Shown here: in pieces, positions 37,049 through 45,096 of the stretch
How the letters are laid out: each line of letters opens with the position of its first letter
Position numbering within the stretch: position 1 is the first letter of the stretch
NCBI GenBank assembly: GCA_947454055.1
Contig: CANGIS010000003.1
Span: 62,001 to 126,000, forward strand
DNA: 64,000 bases
From: Hyphomicrobiales bacterium
GTDB taxonomy: Bacteria; Pseudomonadota; Alphaproteobacteria; Rhizobiales; Beijerinckiaceae
Reading direction: 5' to 3'
Notes under the pieces: model-generated
Database searches by the model: none
The model's input: only the letters and a program-made list of their open reading frames with translations
Told to the model about the DNA's origin: nothing
Made by a program: the position numbers and the translations under genes

Positions 37049-37713
37049 TCCGCGCGTTGGCCACCATTCCGGTTGATCAATTCATGCTGTCGGGGGATCT
37101 CGTTGTGCCGGATAGGTCCATCGGTATGGTCGTTTTCGCGCATGGCAGCGGCAGCAGTCGCTTTAGCCCGCGCAACCAGCAAGTGGCCGAGCGCCTGCAA
37201 GACGATGGCCTCGCAACGCTTCTGGTTGATCTCTTGACGCCCGAGGAAGAGGAGATCGACCGCGTGACGCGCCATTTGCGGTTTGATATTTCGCTTCTGG
37301 CCGGAAGGCTCGCCGAGATCGGCCTGTGGGCTTCGGCGCATGATGGGTTACCCAGCCGCAAAATCGCCTATTTCGGAGCCAGTACGGGGGCCGCAGCCGC
37401 GCTCATCGTCGCGGCCCGCCAGCCTGATCTGGTCGCAGCCGTGGTTTCACGCGGCGGGCGGCCTGATCTTGCGATGCATGATTTGCATACGGTGCGTGCA
37501 CCAACCCTGCTGATTGTCGGTTCGCACGATCAGGATGTGTTAGCGTTAAACCAACAAGCGCTTGCTGCCTTGAATGCCAAGTCCCGCCTTGTGGTGGTAC
37601 CCGGTGCGTCGCATCTGTTTGAGGAGCCGGGTGCGCTGGACGATGTCGCCCGCTTGGCCGCGGATTGGTTTGCACGATCCTTCAAGCCGGATACCCAACC
37701 AAAGACCGATTAA
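37045..37713 (+). CDS. Alpha/beta hydrolase, dienelactone-hydrolase-like
   Basis: The start is ATG 37045, overlapping chaB; 222 residues. Alpha/beta fold with FAHGSGSSRFSPRNQ (oxyanion loop), nucleophile Ser113 in YFGASTGAAAAL, LLIVGSHDQDV with an Asp and a terminal His in GASHLFEEPG. This subgroup is regularly found with PRTase and erythromycin-esterase-like genes, sometimes fused to the PRTase. The substrate is unknown. It closes the four-gene stress-type cluster begun at 34722. Confidence 0.85.
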   Translation: MIRALATIPVDQFMLSGDLVVPDRSIGMVVFAHGSGSSRFSPRNQQVAERLQDDGLATLLVDLLTPEEEEIDRVTRHLRFDISLLAGRLAEIGLWASAHDGLPSRKIAYFGASTGAAAALIVAARQPDLVAAVVSRGGRPDLAMHDLHTVRAPTLLIVGSHDQDVLALNQQALAALNAKSRLVVVPGASHLFEEPGALDDVARLAADWFARSFKPDTQPKTD

Positions 37714-37765
37714 GATATTGATTGAGATCAAGGGCGACATTCTTCAACGGGTTCAAGGATCGTTC

Positions 37766-37834
37766 AGCTGCATAATAAACATTTTTAAATGTAAATTTTA
37801 TAAAAATACATTGTAAAAAGGTTATTATGCAGCT
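37766..37834. repeat. AT-rich nested inverted repeat upstream of the NADP reductase gene
   Basis: A perfect 13-bp inverted repeat, AGCTGCATAATAA at 37766-37778 and its complement at 37822-37834, encloses 43 bases. Inside are two more dyads, ACATTT-TT-AAATGT (37779-37792) and an ATTTTAT/ATAAAAAT symmetry (37795-37807). The block is strikingly AT-rich against its surroundings. It lies between the hydrolase stop and the reductase start in a 182-base gap. It could be a multi-part operator, a cruciform, or a remnant of a small mobile element. Confidence 0.75.
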
Positions 37835-37895
37835 ATGTCTCAGCCTCACGAAATCGGCTGATAAACGGGCTTTGAGAAAAGTTGGACGGCATATC

Positions 37896-38669
37896 ATGAG
37901 CGCATTTGAAGAAGAGACGGTGACCAGCGTACATCACTGGACCGATCATCTGTTCAGTTTCACCACCACCCGCAGCCGGTCTTTCCGGTTTCGCAATGGC
38001 CAATTCTCGATGATTGGCCTGCCGGTGGATGGCAAGCCCCTGCTGCGCGCCTACTCTATTGCCAGCCCGAATTTCTCCGACGAGCTCGAATTCTTTTCGA
38101 TCAAGGTTCCCGATGGTCCGTTAACCTCGCGTCTTTTGCATATCGTGCCGGGGGATAAAATCATTGTCGGCCAGAAGGCGACGGGCACGCTGCTGATCGA
38201 CAATCTCCTGCCCGGCAAACGCCTCTATCTTTTGGGCACGGGCACGGGCTTGGCGCCCTTCCTCAGCCTGATCCGCGATCCGGAAACCTATGAGCATTAT
38301 GAGAAAGTCGTGCTGGTCCACGGCACCCGCGAAGTAGCCGAACTCGCTTATGCCGACATGATCGAGAAGGAATTGCCGGAAGACGAGTTTTTGGGCGATT
38401 ATGTGCGCGAAAAGCTCGTCTATTATCCAACCGTTACCCGCGAGCCGTTCCGCAATCGCGGGCGGATTACCGATCTGATCGAGCAAAACATGCTTACCGA
38501 TGATATCGGCCTACCCGCGCTCAACCCCGATGAAGACCGTGTAATGATCTGCGGCAATCAGGGGCTGAACTCGGATCTCGCCACGATTTTGAAGGCGCGC
38601 GGTTTTGTCGAGGGCAATAGCGGCCAGCCCGGCACCTATGTTGTCGAGCGGGCCTTTGTCGAGAAGTGA
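37896..38669 (+). CDS. fpr: Ferredoxin/flavodoxin--NADP+ reductase
   Basis: ATG 37896 gives 257 residues, the standard bacterial FPR length; upstream codons lie in the inverted repeat and are not used. It moves electrons between NADPH and ferredoxin or flavodoxin through FAD. Motifs: FRFRNGQFSMIGL, RAYSIASPNF (FAD binding), GTGTGLAPFLSLIRDP (NADP binding) and the closing YVVERAFVEK. Such enzymes often belong to oxidative-stress control. It is convergent with the kinase gene, two bases apart. Confidence 0.92.
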   Translation: MSAFEEETVTSVHHWTDHLFSFTTTRSRSFRFRNGQFSMIGLPVDGKPLLRAYSIASPNFSDELEFFSIKVPDGPLTSRLLHIVPGDKIIVGQKATGTLLIDNLLPGKRLYLLGTGTGLAPFLSLIRDPETYEHYEKVVLVHGTREVAELAYADMIEKELPEDEFLGDYVREKLVYYPTVTREPFRNRGRITDLIEQNMLTDDIGLPALNPDEDRVMICGNQGLNSDLATILKARGFVEGNSGQPGTYVVERAFVEK

Positions 38670-38671
38670 GC

Positions 38672-39589
38672 TTAACCCAAATCGGACAGTCTTGGCGGGT
38701 TAGAGCCCTTTTGCGTGCAGGTATAGGCCGAAGCCCGCACTGCGAACGCGAGCCATTGTTCGATGGACGCCGGCGTCCACGCCGTATGCCCTTCGCCCAG
38801 CGCGCCGTCACGGTCCATCGCAAACAGCAGCGATGACATCAGGCTATCGCCCGCACCCACCGTATCCTGCACTTTGATCACAGGTGCCGGTACGCTGAGA
38901 TGGCCTGTTGTCGTAAAGGCTTCCGCGCCCTTGGCACCGCGTGTGAGCACAGCCAGCTTCGGCCCGCGCTTTAACCAGGCCTTGATGGCGTCTTGCGGCG
39001 CGACATCCGGATATAGCCACTCCATATCCTCTTCGCTTGCCTTCACCAGATCAACGAGCGCCACAAGCTTTTCGACATCCGCGCGCGCTTTGGCTTTGTC
39101 GGGCGTGATCATCGGGCGGATATTGGGATCATAACTCGTGGTGCGATGCCCATTGGCGTCCAGCAAGGCGTCATACACCGCGCCTGCCATCGGAGGCACC
39201 AAGGTTGAGAATGAGCCGACATGGATATGCCGCAACTCATCGGGCCAGCTCAGCGGCAAAGCGGGCGGCACATCAAACGCCGTCCCCGCTAGCGTGAAGA
39301 CATAACGCGGCCCGCTCTCGGTCGTGCCTTCTTCCACCAAAGCCGTCGGGCTTTGCGCGTCGGAATAGGCGACATAGCTCAGATCAACGCCATCCGCCGT
39401 CAGCGCGGCCTTAAAGCGTTGCCCGTCGGCATCGGTTGAAAGCGAGCTGGCAATACCCACGCTCGCGCCCAAGCGCCCAAGCCCGATCGCCACATTATAG
39501 GGCGAGCCGCCCAACACCGCCTCGCGCCCCTTTGGTCCGGGCACGAGGTCGACGAGGGTTTCGCCCATTACAAGCAGATGCGATGACAT
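38672..39589 (-). CDS. PfkB-family carbohydrate kinase (fructokinase-like)
   Basis: A 305-residue ribokinase-fold sugar kinase. Starts MSSHLLVMGETLVDLVPGP, has GGSPYNVAIGLGRLGASVGI, SYDPNIRPMI and the catalytic anion hole DTVGAGDSLMSSLL with its Asp near residue 250. It is closest by pattern to fructokinases, but 2-keto-3-deoxy-sugar-acid kinases share these motifs. It follows the semialdehyde dehydrogenase gene by only three bases, so it is the last gene of the operon FAH-ALDH-kinase. The sugar is not assigned. Confidence 0.87.
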   Translation of the reverse strand: MSSHLLVMGETLVDLVPGPKGREAVLGGSPYNVAIGLGRLGASVGIASSLSTDADGQRFKAALTADGVDLSYVAYSDAQSPTALVEEGTTESGPRYVFTLAGTAFDVPPALPLSWPDELRHIHVGSFSTLVPPMAGAVYDALLDANGHRTTSYDPNIRPMITPDKAKARADVEKLVALVDLVKASEEDMEWLYPDVAPQDAIKAWLKRGPKLAVLTRGAKGAEAFTTTGHLSVPAPVIKVQDTVGAGDSLMSSLLFAMDRDGALGEGHTAWTPASIEQWLAFAVRASAYTCTQKGSNPPRLSDLG

Positions 39590-39592
39590 GGT

Positions 39593-41041
39593 TCAGCCCG
39601 CAAACGTATAAGCCGTTTTCACGGTGGTGAAGAATTCCTTGGCATAGGAACCCTGCTCGCGCGAGCCATAGCTGGAACCCTTACGGCCACCAAACGGCAC
39701 ATGATAATCCACACCTGCGGTGGGTAGATTGACCATCACCATGCCCGCTTCCGAATTGCGCTTGAAATGCGTGGCATATTTCAGGCTAGAGGTGCAGATG
39801 CCTGCCGACAGCCCGAATTCCGTATCGTTGGAAACCGCCAGCGCCTCGTCATACGACTTCACCTTGATGACCACGCCTACGGGGCCAAAAATCTCTTCGC
39901 GCGCAATGCGCATCGAATTTTCGACGCCGGTAAACAAAGCCGGCTGGAGATAGAAGCCGGGGGTTTCGCGGTTCAATAATTCGCCGCCCCAAGCGAGCGT
40001 CGCGCCTTCCTTCTGACCCAGCGCGATATAGGAAAGATCCTGATCAAGCTGGCTCTGGTCGACGACCGGGCCGATATGCGTGCCAGCTTTCAGCGCGTTA
40101 TCAACGGAGAGCCCCTTCAGCCGCTCGGCAAGCGCCGTCACGAACGCATCATGGATGCCTTCTTCAACAATCAGGCGCGAAGACGCGGTGCAACGTTGGC
40201 CGGTCGAGAAGAACGCGCCATTCACGGCGGCTTCAACGGCGGTTTTAAGATCGGCATCGTTGAGCACAACGAGCGGATTTTTGCCGCCCATCTCAAGCTG
40301 CATCTTTTTCATCGGCGACGACGCAATGGCTGCTTCCGCAACCTTACGGCCGGTACCAACCGAACCCGTGAAGGTGATGGCGTTGACATCCTTATGGTTG
40401 AGGATGACCTGGCCTACTTCCGAGCCGCGACCCATGACAAGGTTCAGCACGCCCTTCGGCAATCCTGCGCGGTTCAAAATATCGACAATCGCCCACGCCG
40501 AACCCGGAACGAGATCAGCAGGCTTGAACACAATCGTGTTGCCATGCGCGAGTGCGGGGGCGATTTTCCAGGCCGGAATGGCAATCGGGAAGTTCCACGG
40601 CGTGATCATACCAATCACGCCAACGGCTTCGCGCGTCATCTCGACGCCGACACCCGGACGCACGCTCGGCACCGTCTCGCCCATCAGGCGCAGCGCCTCA
40701 CCGGCGAAAAACGCAAAAATCTGACCGGCGCGGGTGGCCTCGCCAATGCCTTCCGGCAAGGTCTTGCCTTCTTCGCGGGAGAGCAATTTGCCGAGCTCGT
40801 CCTTGCGCGCCAAAATCTCGTCCGACGCCTTCTTCAAAATCTCGTAACGCTCTTGCGGCGTGGTGCGCGACCAAGCCGGAAACGCCGCTTTCGCTGCAGC
40901 AATCGCCTGTTCAGCCTGCTCCTTGGACGCACGGGCGAAATGGCCGACCACATCATTGGTGTCGGACGGGTTGATGTTGATCGAGACAGACGAGCCTTCG
41001 ACCCATTCGCCAGCGATAAGATTTTTGAACTGTTCGGTCAT
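39593..41041 (-). CDS. Aldehyde dehydrogenase, probable 2-oxoglutarate-semialdehyde dehydrogenase
   Basis: A 482-residue NAD(P)-dependent aldehyde dehydrogenase, the length of XylA/AraE-type enzymes that oxidise 2-oxoglutarate semialdehyde to 2-oxoglutarate. Motifs: MITPWNFPIAIPAWKI, TFTGSVGTGRKVAEAA, general base Glu250 in LEMGGKNPLVV and nucleophile Cys284 in STGQRCTASS; EEIFGPVGVVIKV near the C-terminus. Directly upstream in the same direction is an FAH-family gene, the partner that makes this semialdehyde in Weimberg-type routes. The general fold is certain; substrate comes from length, motif style and context. Confidence 0.87.
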   Translation of the reverse strand: MTEQFKNLIAGEWVEGSSVSININPSDTNDVVGHFARASKEQAEQAIAAAKAAFPAWSRTTPQERYEILKKASDEILARKDELGKLLSREEGKTLPEGIGEATRAGQIFAFFAGEALRLMGETVPSVRPGVGVEMTREAVGVIGMITPWNFPIAIPAWKIAPALAHGNTIVFKPADLVPGSAWAIVDILNRAGLPKGVLNLVMGRGSEVGQVILNHKDVNAITFTGSVGTGRKVAEAAIASSPMKKMQLEMGGKNPLVVLNDADLKTAVEAAVNGAFFSTGQRCTASSRLIVEEGIHDAFVTALAERLKGLSVDNALKAGTHIGPVVDQSQLDQDLSYIALGQKEGATLAWGGELLNRETPGFYLQPALFTGVENSMRIAREEIFGPVGVVIKVKSYDEALAVSNDTEFGLSAGICTSSLKYATHFKRNSEAGMVMVNLPTAGVDYHVPFGGRKGSSYGSREQGSYAKEFFTTVKTAYTFAG

Positions 41042-41112
41042 GAGTCAGGATCCTTAAAAAACACGCGAAAAAAGGCTGGGAGTTCGATAGCAGATTTTTG
41101 TCAGGTGAACAG

Positions 41113-42294
41113 CTAGATCAGGCCCCGCTTGGCCAGATTGCGTATCAATTGCGAGGTTCCAAACGTCCATGGCGGGCAATCATAGGCCGATTGCATCCGG
41201 CTCACGATGGCCCCGAGCTTCGGCGTCGAGACGGTTACAATATCGCCCATTTTATGGGTAAAGCCCTTGCCCGGCGCGTCACGGTCCTTGATCGGCGAAT
41301 ACATCGTGCCGGTGTAAAGAATAGCGCCATCGGGATATTGGTGGTGCTTGCCCAGCATCTGCGCAGAAAGATCGGCCAGATCGCGGCTGATTTTGACGAG
41401 CGAGGACGAGCCTTCGAGCGAGAAGCCATCAGGCCCCTCAACGCGCAGCGTCACAACCGCTTGGCGTAAATCGTCGAGCGTGAAATGGCCGTCGAAGAAG
41501 CGGATAAAGGGACCCGTCACCGCCGACGCATTGTTGTCTTTGGCTTTGCCGAGCAAGAGGCCAGAGCGGCCTTCGACATCGCGCAAATTGACGTCATTGC
41601 CGAGCATGCCGCCGATAATCTTGCCGGTGGAGGCCACCACAATCACCACTTCCGGTTCCGGATTGTTCCAGGTCGACATCGGGTGAAGGCCCGCATCCGC
41701 GCCTGTTCCAACCGCCGACATCGGTGGTGCCTTGGTGAAAATTTCCGCGTCAGGCCCGATGCCGACTTCAAGATATTGGCTCCACGCGCCTTGCGCGATC
41801 AGCACTTCCTTGAGCTGCATGGCTTCGGGCGAGCCGGGCTTTAGCTTGGACAGATCATCCCCGATCAGCGCCGTAATATCGGTACGAAGCTTGGCGGCAG
41901 CCTGAAAATCGCCGCGGGCTTTTTCCTCGATCACGCGTTCGAGCATCGAGACGGCAAAGGTCACGCCGGCCGCCTTGATCGCCTGCACATCGTTCGGCGC
42001 AATCAGCCATGGCTTTCTGGCGTCGCGGTTGTCGGGCGGGGTGTTGGCCAAAATCGCTTCAAGCGAGCCAAGATGCTCACCCTTAGCGGCGTGTAGGGCC
42101 GCGGCAGGATCGGTCTGTTCGCAAAGCTCGCTCATCGTCGGGAAATGGGCCGAAATGTCAAAAACGCCCTCGGCGCGGATCGCAACAACCGAAGGACCCT
42201 CCACATCGGGTCTGAAAACACGGCCGGCAAGCGCGCCAGAATAGCCGTCTTCGGGCAATGTGTTTGCAGGCGTAAGGGTTATGGCTGTCATCAT
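41113..42294 (-). CDS. FAH-family 2-keto-3-deoxy-sugar-acid dehydratase or hydrolase
   Basis: Start ATG 42294 with an AAGGA site; 393 residues. The fold is fumarylacetoacetate-hydrolase-like, with metal-binding acid residues in NNPEPEVVIVVAS and the following GGMLGNDVNLRDVEGRSGLLLGK-type segment (two parts visible), then GKHHQYPDGAILYTGTMYSP. This long form resembles XylX, the 2-keto-3-deoxy-pentonate dehydratase of Caulobacter, rather than short FAH hydrolases. With the downstream semialdehyde dehydrogenase it would produce 2-oxoglutarate. A diketo-acid hydrolase role (pyruvate plus lactate) is an alternative for a deoxy-sugar path. Confidence 0.84.
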   Translation of the reverse strand: MMTAITLTPANTLPEDGYSGALAGRVFRPDVEGPSVVAIRAEGVFDISAHFPTMSELCEQTDPAAALHAAKGEHLGSLEAILANTPPDNRDARKPWLIAPNDVQAIKAAGVTFAVSMLERVIEEKARGDFQAAAKLRTDITALIGDDLSKLKPGSPEAMQLKEVLIAQGAWSQYLEVGIGPDAEIFTKAPPMSAVGTGADAGLHPMSTWNNPEPEVVIVVASTGKIIGGMLGNDVNLRDVEGRSGLLLGKAKDNNASAVTGPFIRFFDGHFTLDDLRQAVVTLRVEGPDGFSLEGSSSLVKISRDLADLSAQMLGKHHQYPDGAILYTGTMYSPIKDRDAPGKGFTHKMGDIVTVSTPKLGAIVSRMQSAYDCPPWTFGTSQLIRNLAKRGLI

Positions 42295-42483
42295 GTGATC
42301 CTTCCCAAGCGATTCTTGATTTTCAACTTCGACAATTGCGATCTTTTCGACGCGATGCAAGGCTTTGGCAGCTATGCAGCAAATGGATGTTTGAAAACCT
42401 TGCGAAAATCGGCTGCTTCGCCCACGATAGGGATCGGCCATACAATCAAAAATCAATCGGCCTTATTTATTTCGGAGAACGCC
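42295..42483. promoter_or_regulatory. Divergent control region between the FAH operon and the UxaA/GarD gene
   Basis: A 189-base gap between two divergent sugar-acid units. It must hold both promoters. Seen by eye: the partial dyad TTGCGATC...GATGCAA (42336-42360 region) and GGCC...ATCAATCGGCC near 42437-42462. No consensus of a known regulator is clear, and no regulator gene is close by. Confidence 0.35.
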
Positions 42484-44016
42484 ATGAACGCCCCTGTTGC
42501 CAATTCGCCCCGTTTTGTCCGGTTGAATGCGGCTGATACCGTTGTCACCGCCGTCGATCCGATTGAGCCGGGAGCCATTATTCATGGCGCTACGGCCAAG
42601 GTCCGCGTTCCGCGCGGCCATAAAATGGCCATTTCGGCGATGGCAGCGGGCGAGCCGATCATCAAATTCGGCCAGATCATCGGTTTTTCATTGAATGGCA
42701 TCGAGCCGGGCGAATGGGTGCACGAGCACAATGTCGTGATGCATGATTTCGAGCGCGATTATCGCTTTGCCGAAGATGCCCGCAAAGAAGACATTTTGTC
42801 CGTCAGCCAGCAGGCGACTTTTGAAGGCTTCCGCCGCGCCAACGGTTCGGTCGGTACCCGCAATTATATCGCCATCCTCACCTCGGTGAACTGCTCGGCC
42901 TCGGTGGCGCGCTTTATTGCCGAAGAGATGAACCGTTCGGGCCTGTTAAACGATTATCCCGGCATTGATGGGATCATCCCGCTGGTGCAAGGTGGCGGTT
43001 GTGCCATTGACGTGAAGGGCGAAGGCTACGAAGTCTTGAAGCGCACCCAATGGGGTTATGCCACCAACCCGAATGTCGCGGGCGTGCTGATGGTCGGCCT
43101 CGGTTGCGAAGGCTTCCAGATCGGACGCTGGAAAGAAGCCTATAACATCGTCGAGAGCGACACGTTCCGCACCATGACCATTCAGGAAACGGGCGGTACG
43201 AAAAAGACGGTCGCTGCCGGTGTGGATGCGGTCAAAACCATGTTGCCGATTGCCAACAAAGCCAAGCGCGAAACGATCCCCGCTTCCGAATTGATGCTCG
43301 CTCTGCAATGCGGCGGGTCGGATGGCTATTCCGGCATCACCGCCAACCCGGCGCTTGGCGCAGCGGTTGATGAACTTGTCCGCCATGGCGGCACGGCTAT
43401 TCTCTCCGAGACACCGGAAATTTACGGCGCTGAGCATCTCCTCACGCGGCGTGCGGCCAGCAAAGCCATCGGCGAAAAACTCGTCGACCGTATCCATTGG
43501 TGGGAAGACTACACGCGCCGCAACAAGATGGAGATGAACAACAATCCGTCACCGGGCAACAAGCTCGGCGGGCTCACCACCATTTTGGAAAAGTCCCTCG
43601 GCGCAGCGGCCAAGGGCGGCACGACGACGATGACCGGCGTTTATGAATATGCCGAAAAGGTCGACGCCAAGGGCTTCGTGTTCATGGACACCCCCGGCTA
43701 TGATCCCGTCTCGGCAACGGGGCAGGTGGCAGGTGGCGCCAATATTCTGTGCTTCACGACAGGCCGCGGCTCGGCCTATGGCTGCAAGCCCACGCCTTCG
43801 ATCAAGCTCGCGACCAATTCCGAAGTTTACCGCAAGATGACCGACGATATGGACATCAACTGCGGGGACATTCTGGATGGCGTGTCGATTGAGGATAAGG
43901 GCAAAGAAATTTTCGCCAAAATCTTGGAGGTCGCCTCCGGCACCCGCTCGAAATCCGAAGAAATGGGCTATGGCGATGCCGAGTTCGTGCCATGGACGAT
44001 TGGGGCAACGATGTAA
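42484..44016 (+). CDS. UxaA/GarD-family sugar-acid dehydratase (altronate/galactarate dehydratase type)
   Basis: The ATG 42484 follows GGAGA; 510 residues. The N-terminal SAF domain (residues about 20-95, with ATAKVRVPRGHKMAISAMAAG and GEWVHEHNVV) is joined to the catalytic domain: GTRNYIAILTSVNCSASVA, LQCGGSDGYSGITANPALG with the metal Cys, ILSETPEIYGAEHLL, NNPSPGNKLGGLTTILEKSL and TTGRGSAYGCKPTPSIKLATN. These enzymes need Fe(II) and dehydrate aldonates or aldarates to 2-keto-3-deoxy acids. Transcribed away from the FAH operon, it would provide its substrate. The exact acid is not known. Confidence 0.88.
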   Translation: MNAPVANSPRFVRLNAADTVVTAVDPIEPGAIIHGATAKVRVPRGHKMAISAMAAGEPIIKFGQIIGFSLNGIEPGEWVHEHNVVMHDFERDYRFAEDARKEDILSVSQQATFEGFRRANGSVGTRNYIAILTSVNCSASVARFIAEEMNRSGLLNDYPGIDGIIPLVQGGGCAIDVKGEGYEVLKRTQWGYATNPNVAGVLMVGLGCEGFQIGRWKEAYNIVESDTFRTMTIQETGGTKKTVAAGVDAVKTMLPIANKAKRETIPASELMLALQCGGSDGYSGITANPALGAAVDELVRHGGTAILSETPEIYGAEHLLTRRAASKAIGEKLVDRIHWWEDYTRRNKMEMNNNPSPGNKLGGLTTILEKSLGAAAKGGTTTMTGVYEYAEKVDAKGFVFMDTPGYDPVSATGQVAGGANILCFTTGRGSAYGCKPTPSIKLATNSEVYRKMTDDMDINCGDILDGVSIEDKGKEIFAKILEVASGTRSKSEEMGYGDAEFVPWTIGATM

Positions 44017-44035
44017 GGTTGGGCTAATCCCAACC
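44017..44035 (+). terminator. Hairpin just after the UxaA/GarD gene
   Basis: A perfect 7-bp stem GGTTGGG / CCCAACC with a 5-base loop begins at the base after the stop codon. There is no T-run, so it may stabilise the 3' end or pause transcription rather than terminate by itself. Confidence 0.5.
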
Positions 44036-44066
44036 GTCATTGCGAGCGATGAGCGAAGCAACCCAG
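44035..44066 (+). repeat. REP-like extragenic element (partial)
   Basis: CGTCATTGCGAGCGATGAGC followed by GAAGCAACCCAG. This CGTCATTGCGAGC...GAAGCAA pattern resembles a dispersed extragenic palindrome I have seen in many alphaproteobacterial and other genomes. Only one copy is seen in the window. It is followed by about 110 bases (to 44179) with nothing else recognised. Confidence 0.6.
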
Positions 44067-44179
44067 CTGATGGTGCTGGGACGGGCCCCATGTGGTAGCG
44101 ATCATATTGAGACCAACTTGCTTGGTCCACTCGCTGCCATACCCGATCACAAATCCCGACGCAGTTAAGAGCACACCCC

Positions 44180-44563
44180 TCAATGCGTCGCCCTATACCC
44201 CGCTACCAGCAACTCGGCGGTTGCCGGATTGCATGCCATCGGGATGTCATACACCAAAGCCAAACGGGTCAATGCCTTCACATCCACATCATGCGGGTGG
44301 GGCGAGAGCGGGTCGACAAAAAAGACCAGCCCGTCAATTTTGCCTTCTGCAATCAGGGCACCAATTTGCTGATCGCCACCAAGCGGTCCGCTTTTCATCC
44401 GCTCGATGGTCAGCTCCGGGCAGCGCTCCAAAATGCGGGTGCCGGTGGTGCCGGTTGCCACGATGTCGCATAGCTCTAATTGGGCGCGGTGCTTTTCGGC
44501 CCACTCCACCATGCGGTTCTTCATCTGGTCATGCGCGATCAGCGCCATTTTAAAACGGGCCAT
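44180..44563 (-). CDS. mgsA: Methylglyoxal synthase
   Basis: A 127-residue hexameric lyase that turns dihydroxyacetone phosphate into methylglyoxal and phosphate, a bypass of lower glycolysis when sugar phosphates accumulate. Motifs: [13 protein letters not shown] with the phosphate-binding His/Asp/Lys, [10 protein letters not shown] (phosphate loop), [17 protein letters not shown] with the catalytic Asp and [15 protein letters not shown] with the second Asp and His. The last domain lacks the 20-residue C-terminal extension of E. coli MgsA. It is next to sugar-acid genes but on the opposite strand. Confidence 0.93.
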   Translation of the reverse strand: MARFKMALIAHDQMKNRMVEWAEKHRAQLELCDIVATGTTGTRILERCPELTIERMKSGPLGGDQQIGALIAEGKIDGLVFFVDPLSPHPHDVDVKALTRLALVYDIPMACNPATAELLVAGYRATH

Positions 44564-44691
44564 GCGACAGGTCTTTCCTTCGATTTGCAGTGGCGAAGCA
44601 TAAAGCGCTTTGGTTCAATTTGCCAATAAGGGGCGTCGCGTGAGACACTTCATCTCCTCATCCACCGCGCCGGAAAGCCAGATCGATCCTC

Positions 44692-45096
44692 ATGGATACT
44701 GCCCTTAAAGCCCTCTTTGATGCGGCCGATGCCGCCGCTCAAAACGCCTACGCACCCTATTCCCATTTTGCCGTGGGTGCTGCTATTCGCGGAGCCTCGG
44801 GGGTGGTCTTTTCCGGCTGCAATGTCGAGAACGCGGCCTATCCGGTAGGCTCTTGTGCCGAAGCTGGGGCCATTGCCATGATGGTTGCAGCTGGTGAAAC
44901 CAGAATTGCCGAGATCGCGATTGTTGGCGTCAAAAGCAACCCCTGTTATCCGTGCGGGGCCTGCCGTCAGCGGATTTTTGAATTTTCGGAAGGATCGACC
45001 CGCGTTCACCTGCGCGATAGCGTCAAGGGTAGCGTCATCACCCATTCAATGGATGAGCTTCTGCCGCACGCCTTCGGGCCCAGGAATTTAGCATGA
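44692..45096 (+). CDS. cdd: Cytidine deaminase
   Basis: A 134-residue tetrameric-type enzyme that deaminates cytidine and deoxycytidine to uridine. The zinc site is complete: Cys55-Ala-Glu57 in SCAEAGA and Cys88-x2-Cys91 in YPCGACRQ. NVENAAYPVG binds the ribose. Its stop overlaps the purine nucleoside phosphorylase start by four bases (ATGA), making a nucleoside salvage pair. No strong ribosome site is visible. Confidence 0.94.
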   Translation: MDTALKALFDAADAAAQNAYAPYSHFAVGAAIRGASGVVFSGCNVENAAYPVGSCAEAGAIAMMVAAGETRIAEIAIVGVKSNPCYPCGACRQRIFEFSEGSTRVHLRDSVKGSVITHSMDELLPHAFGPRNLA

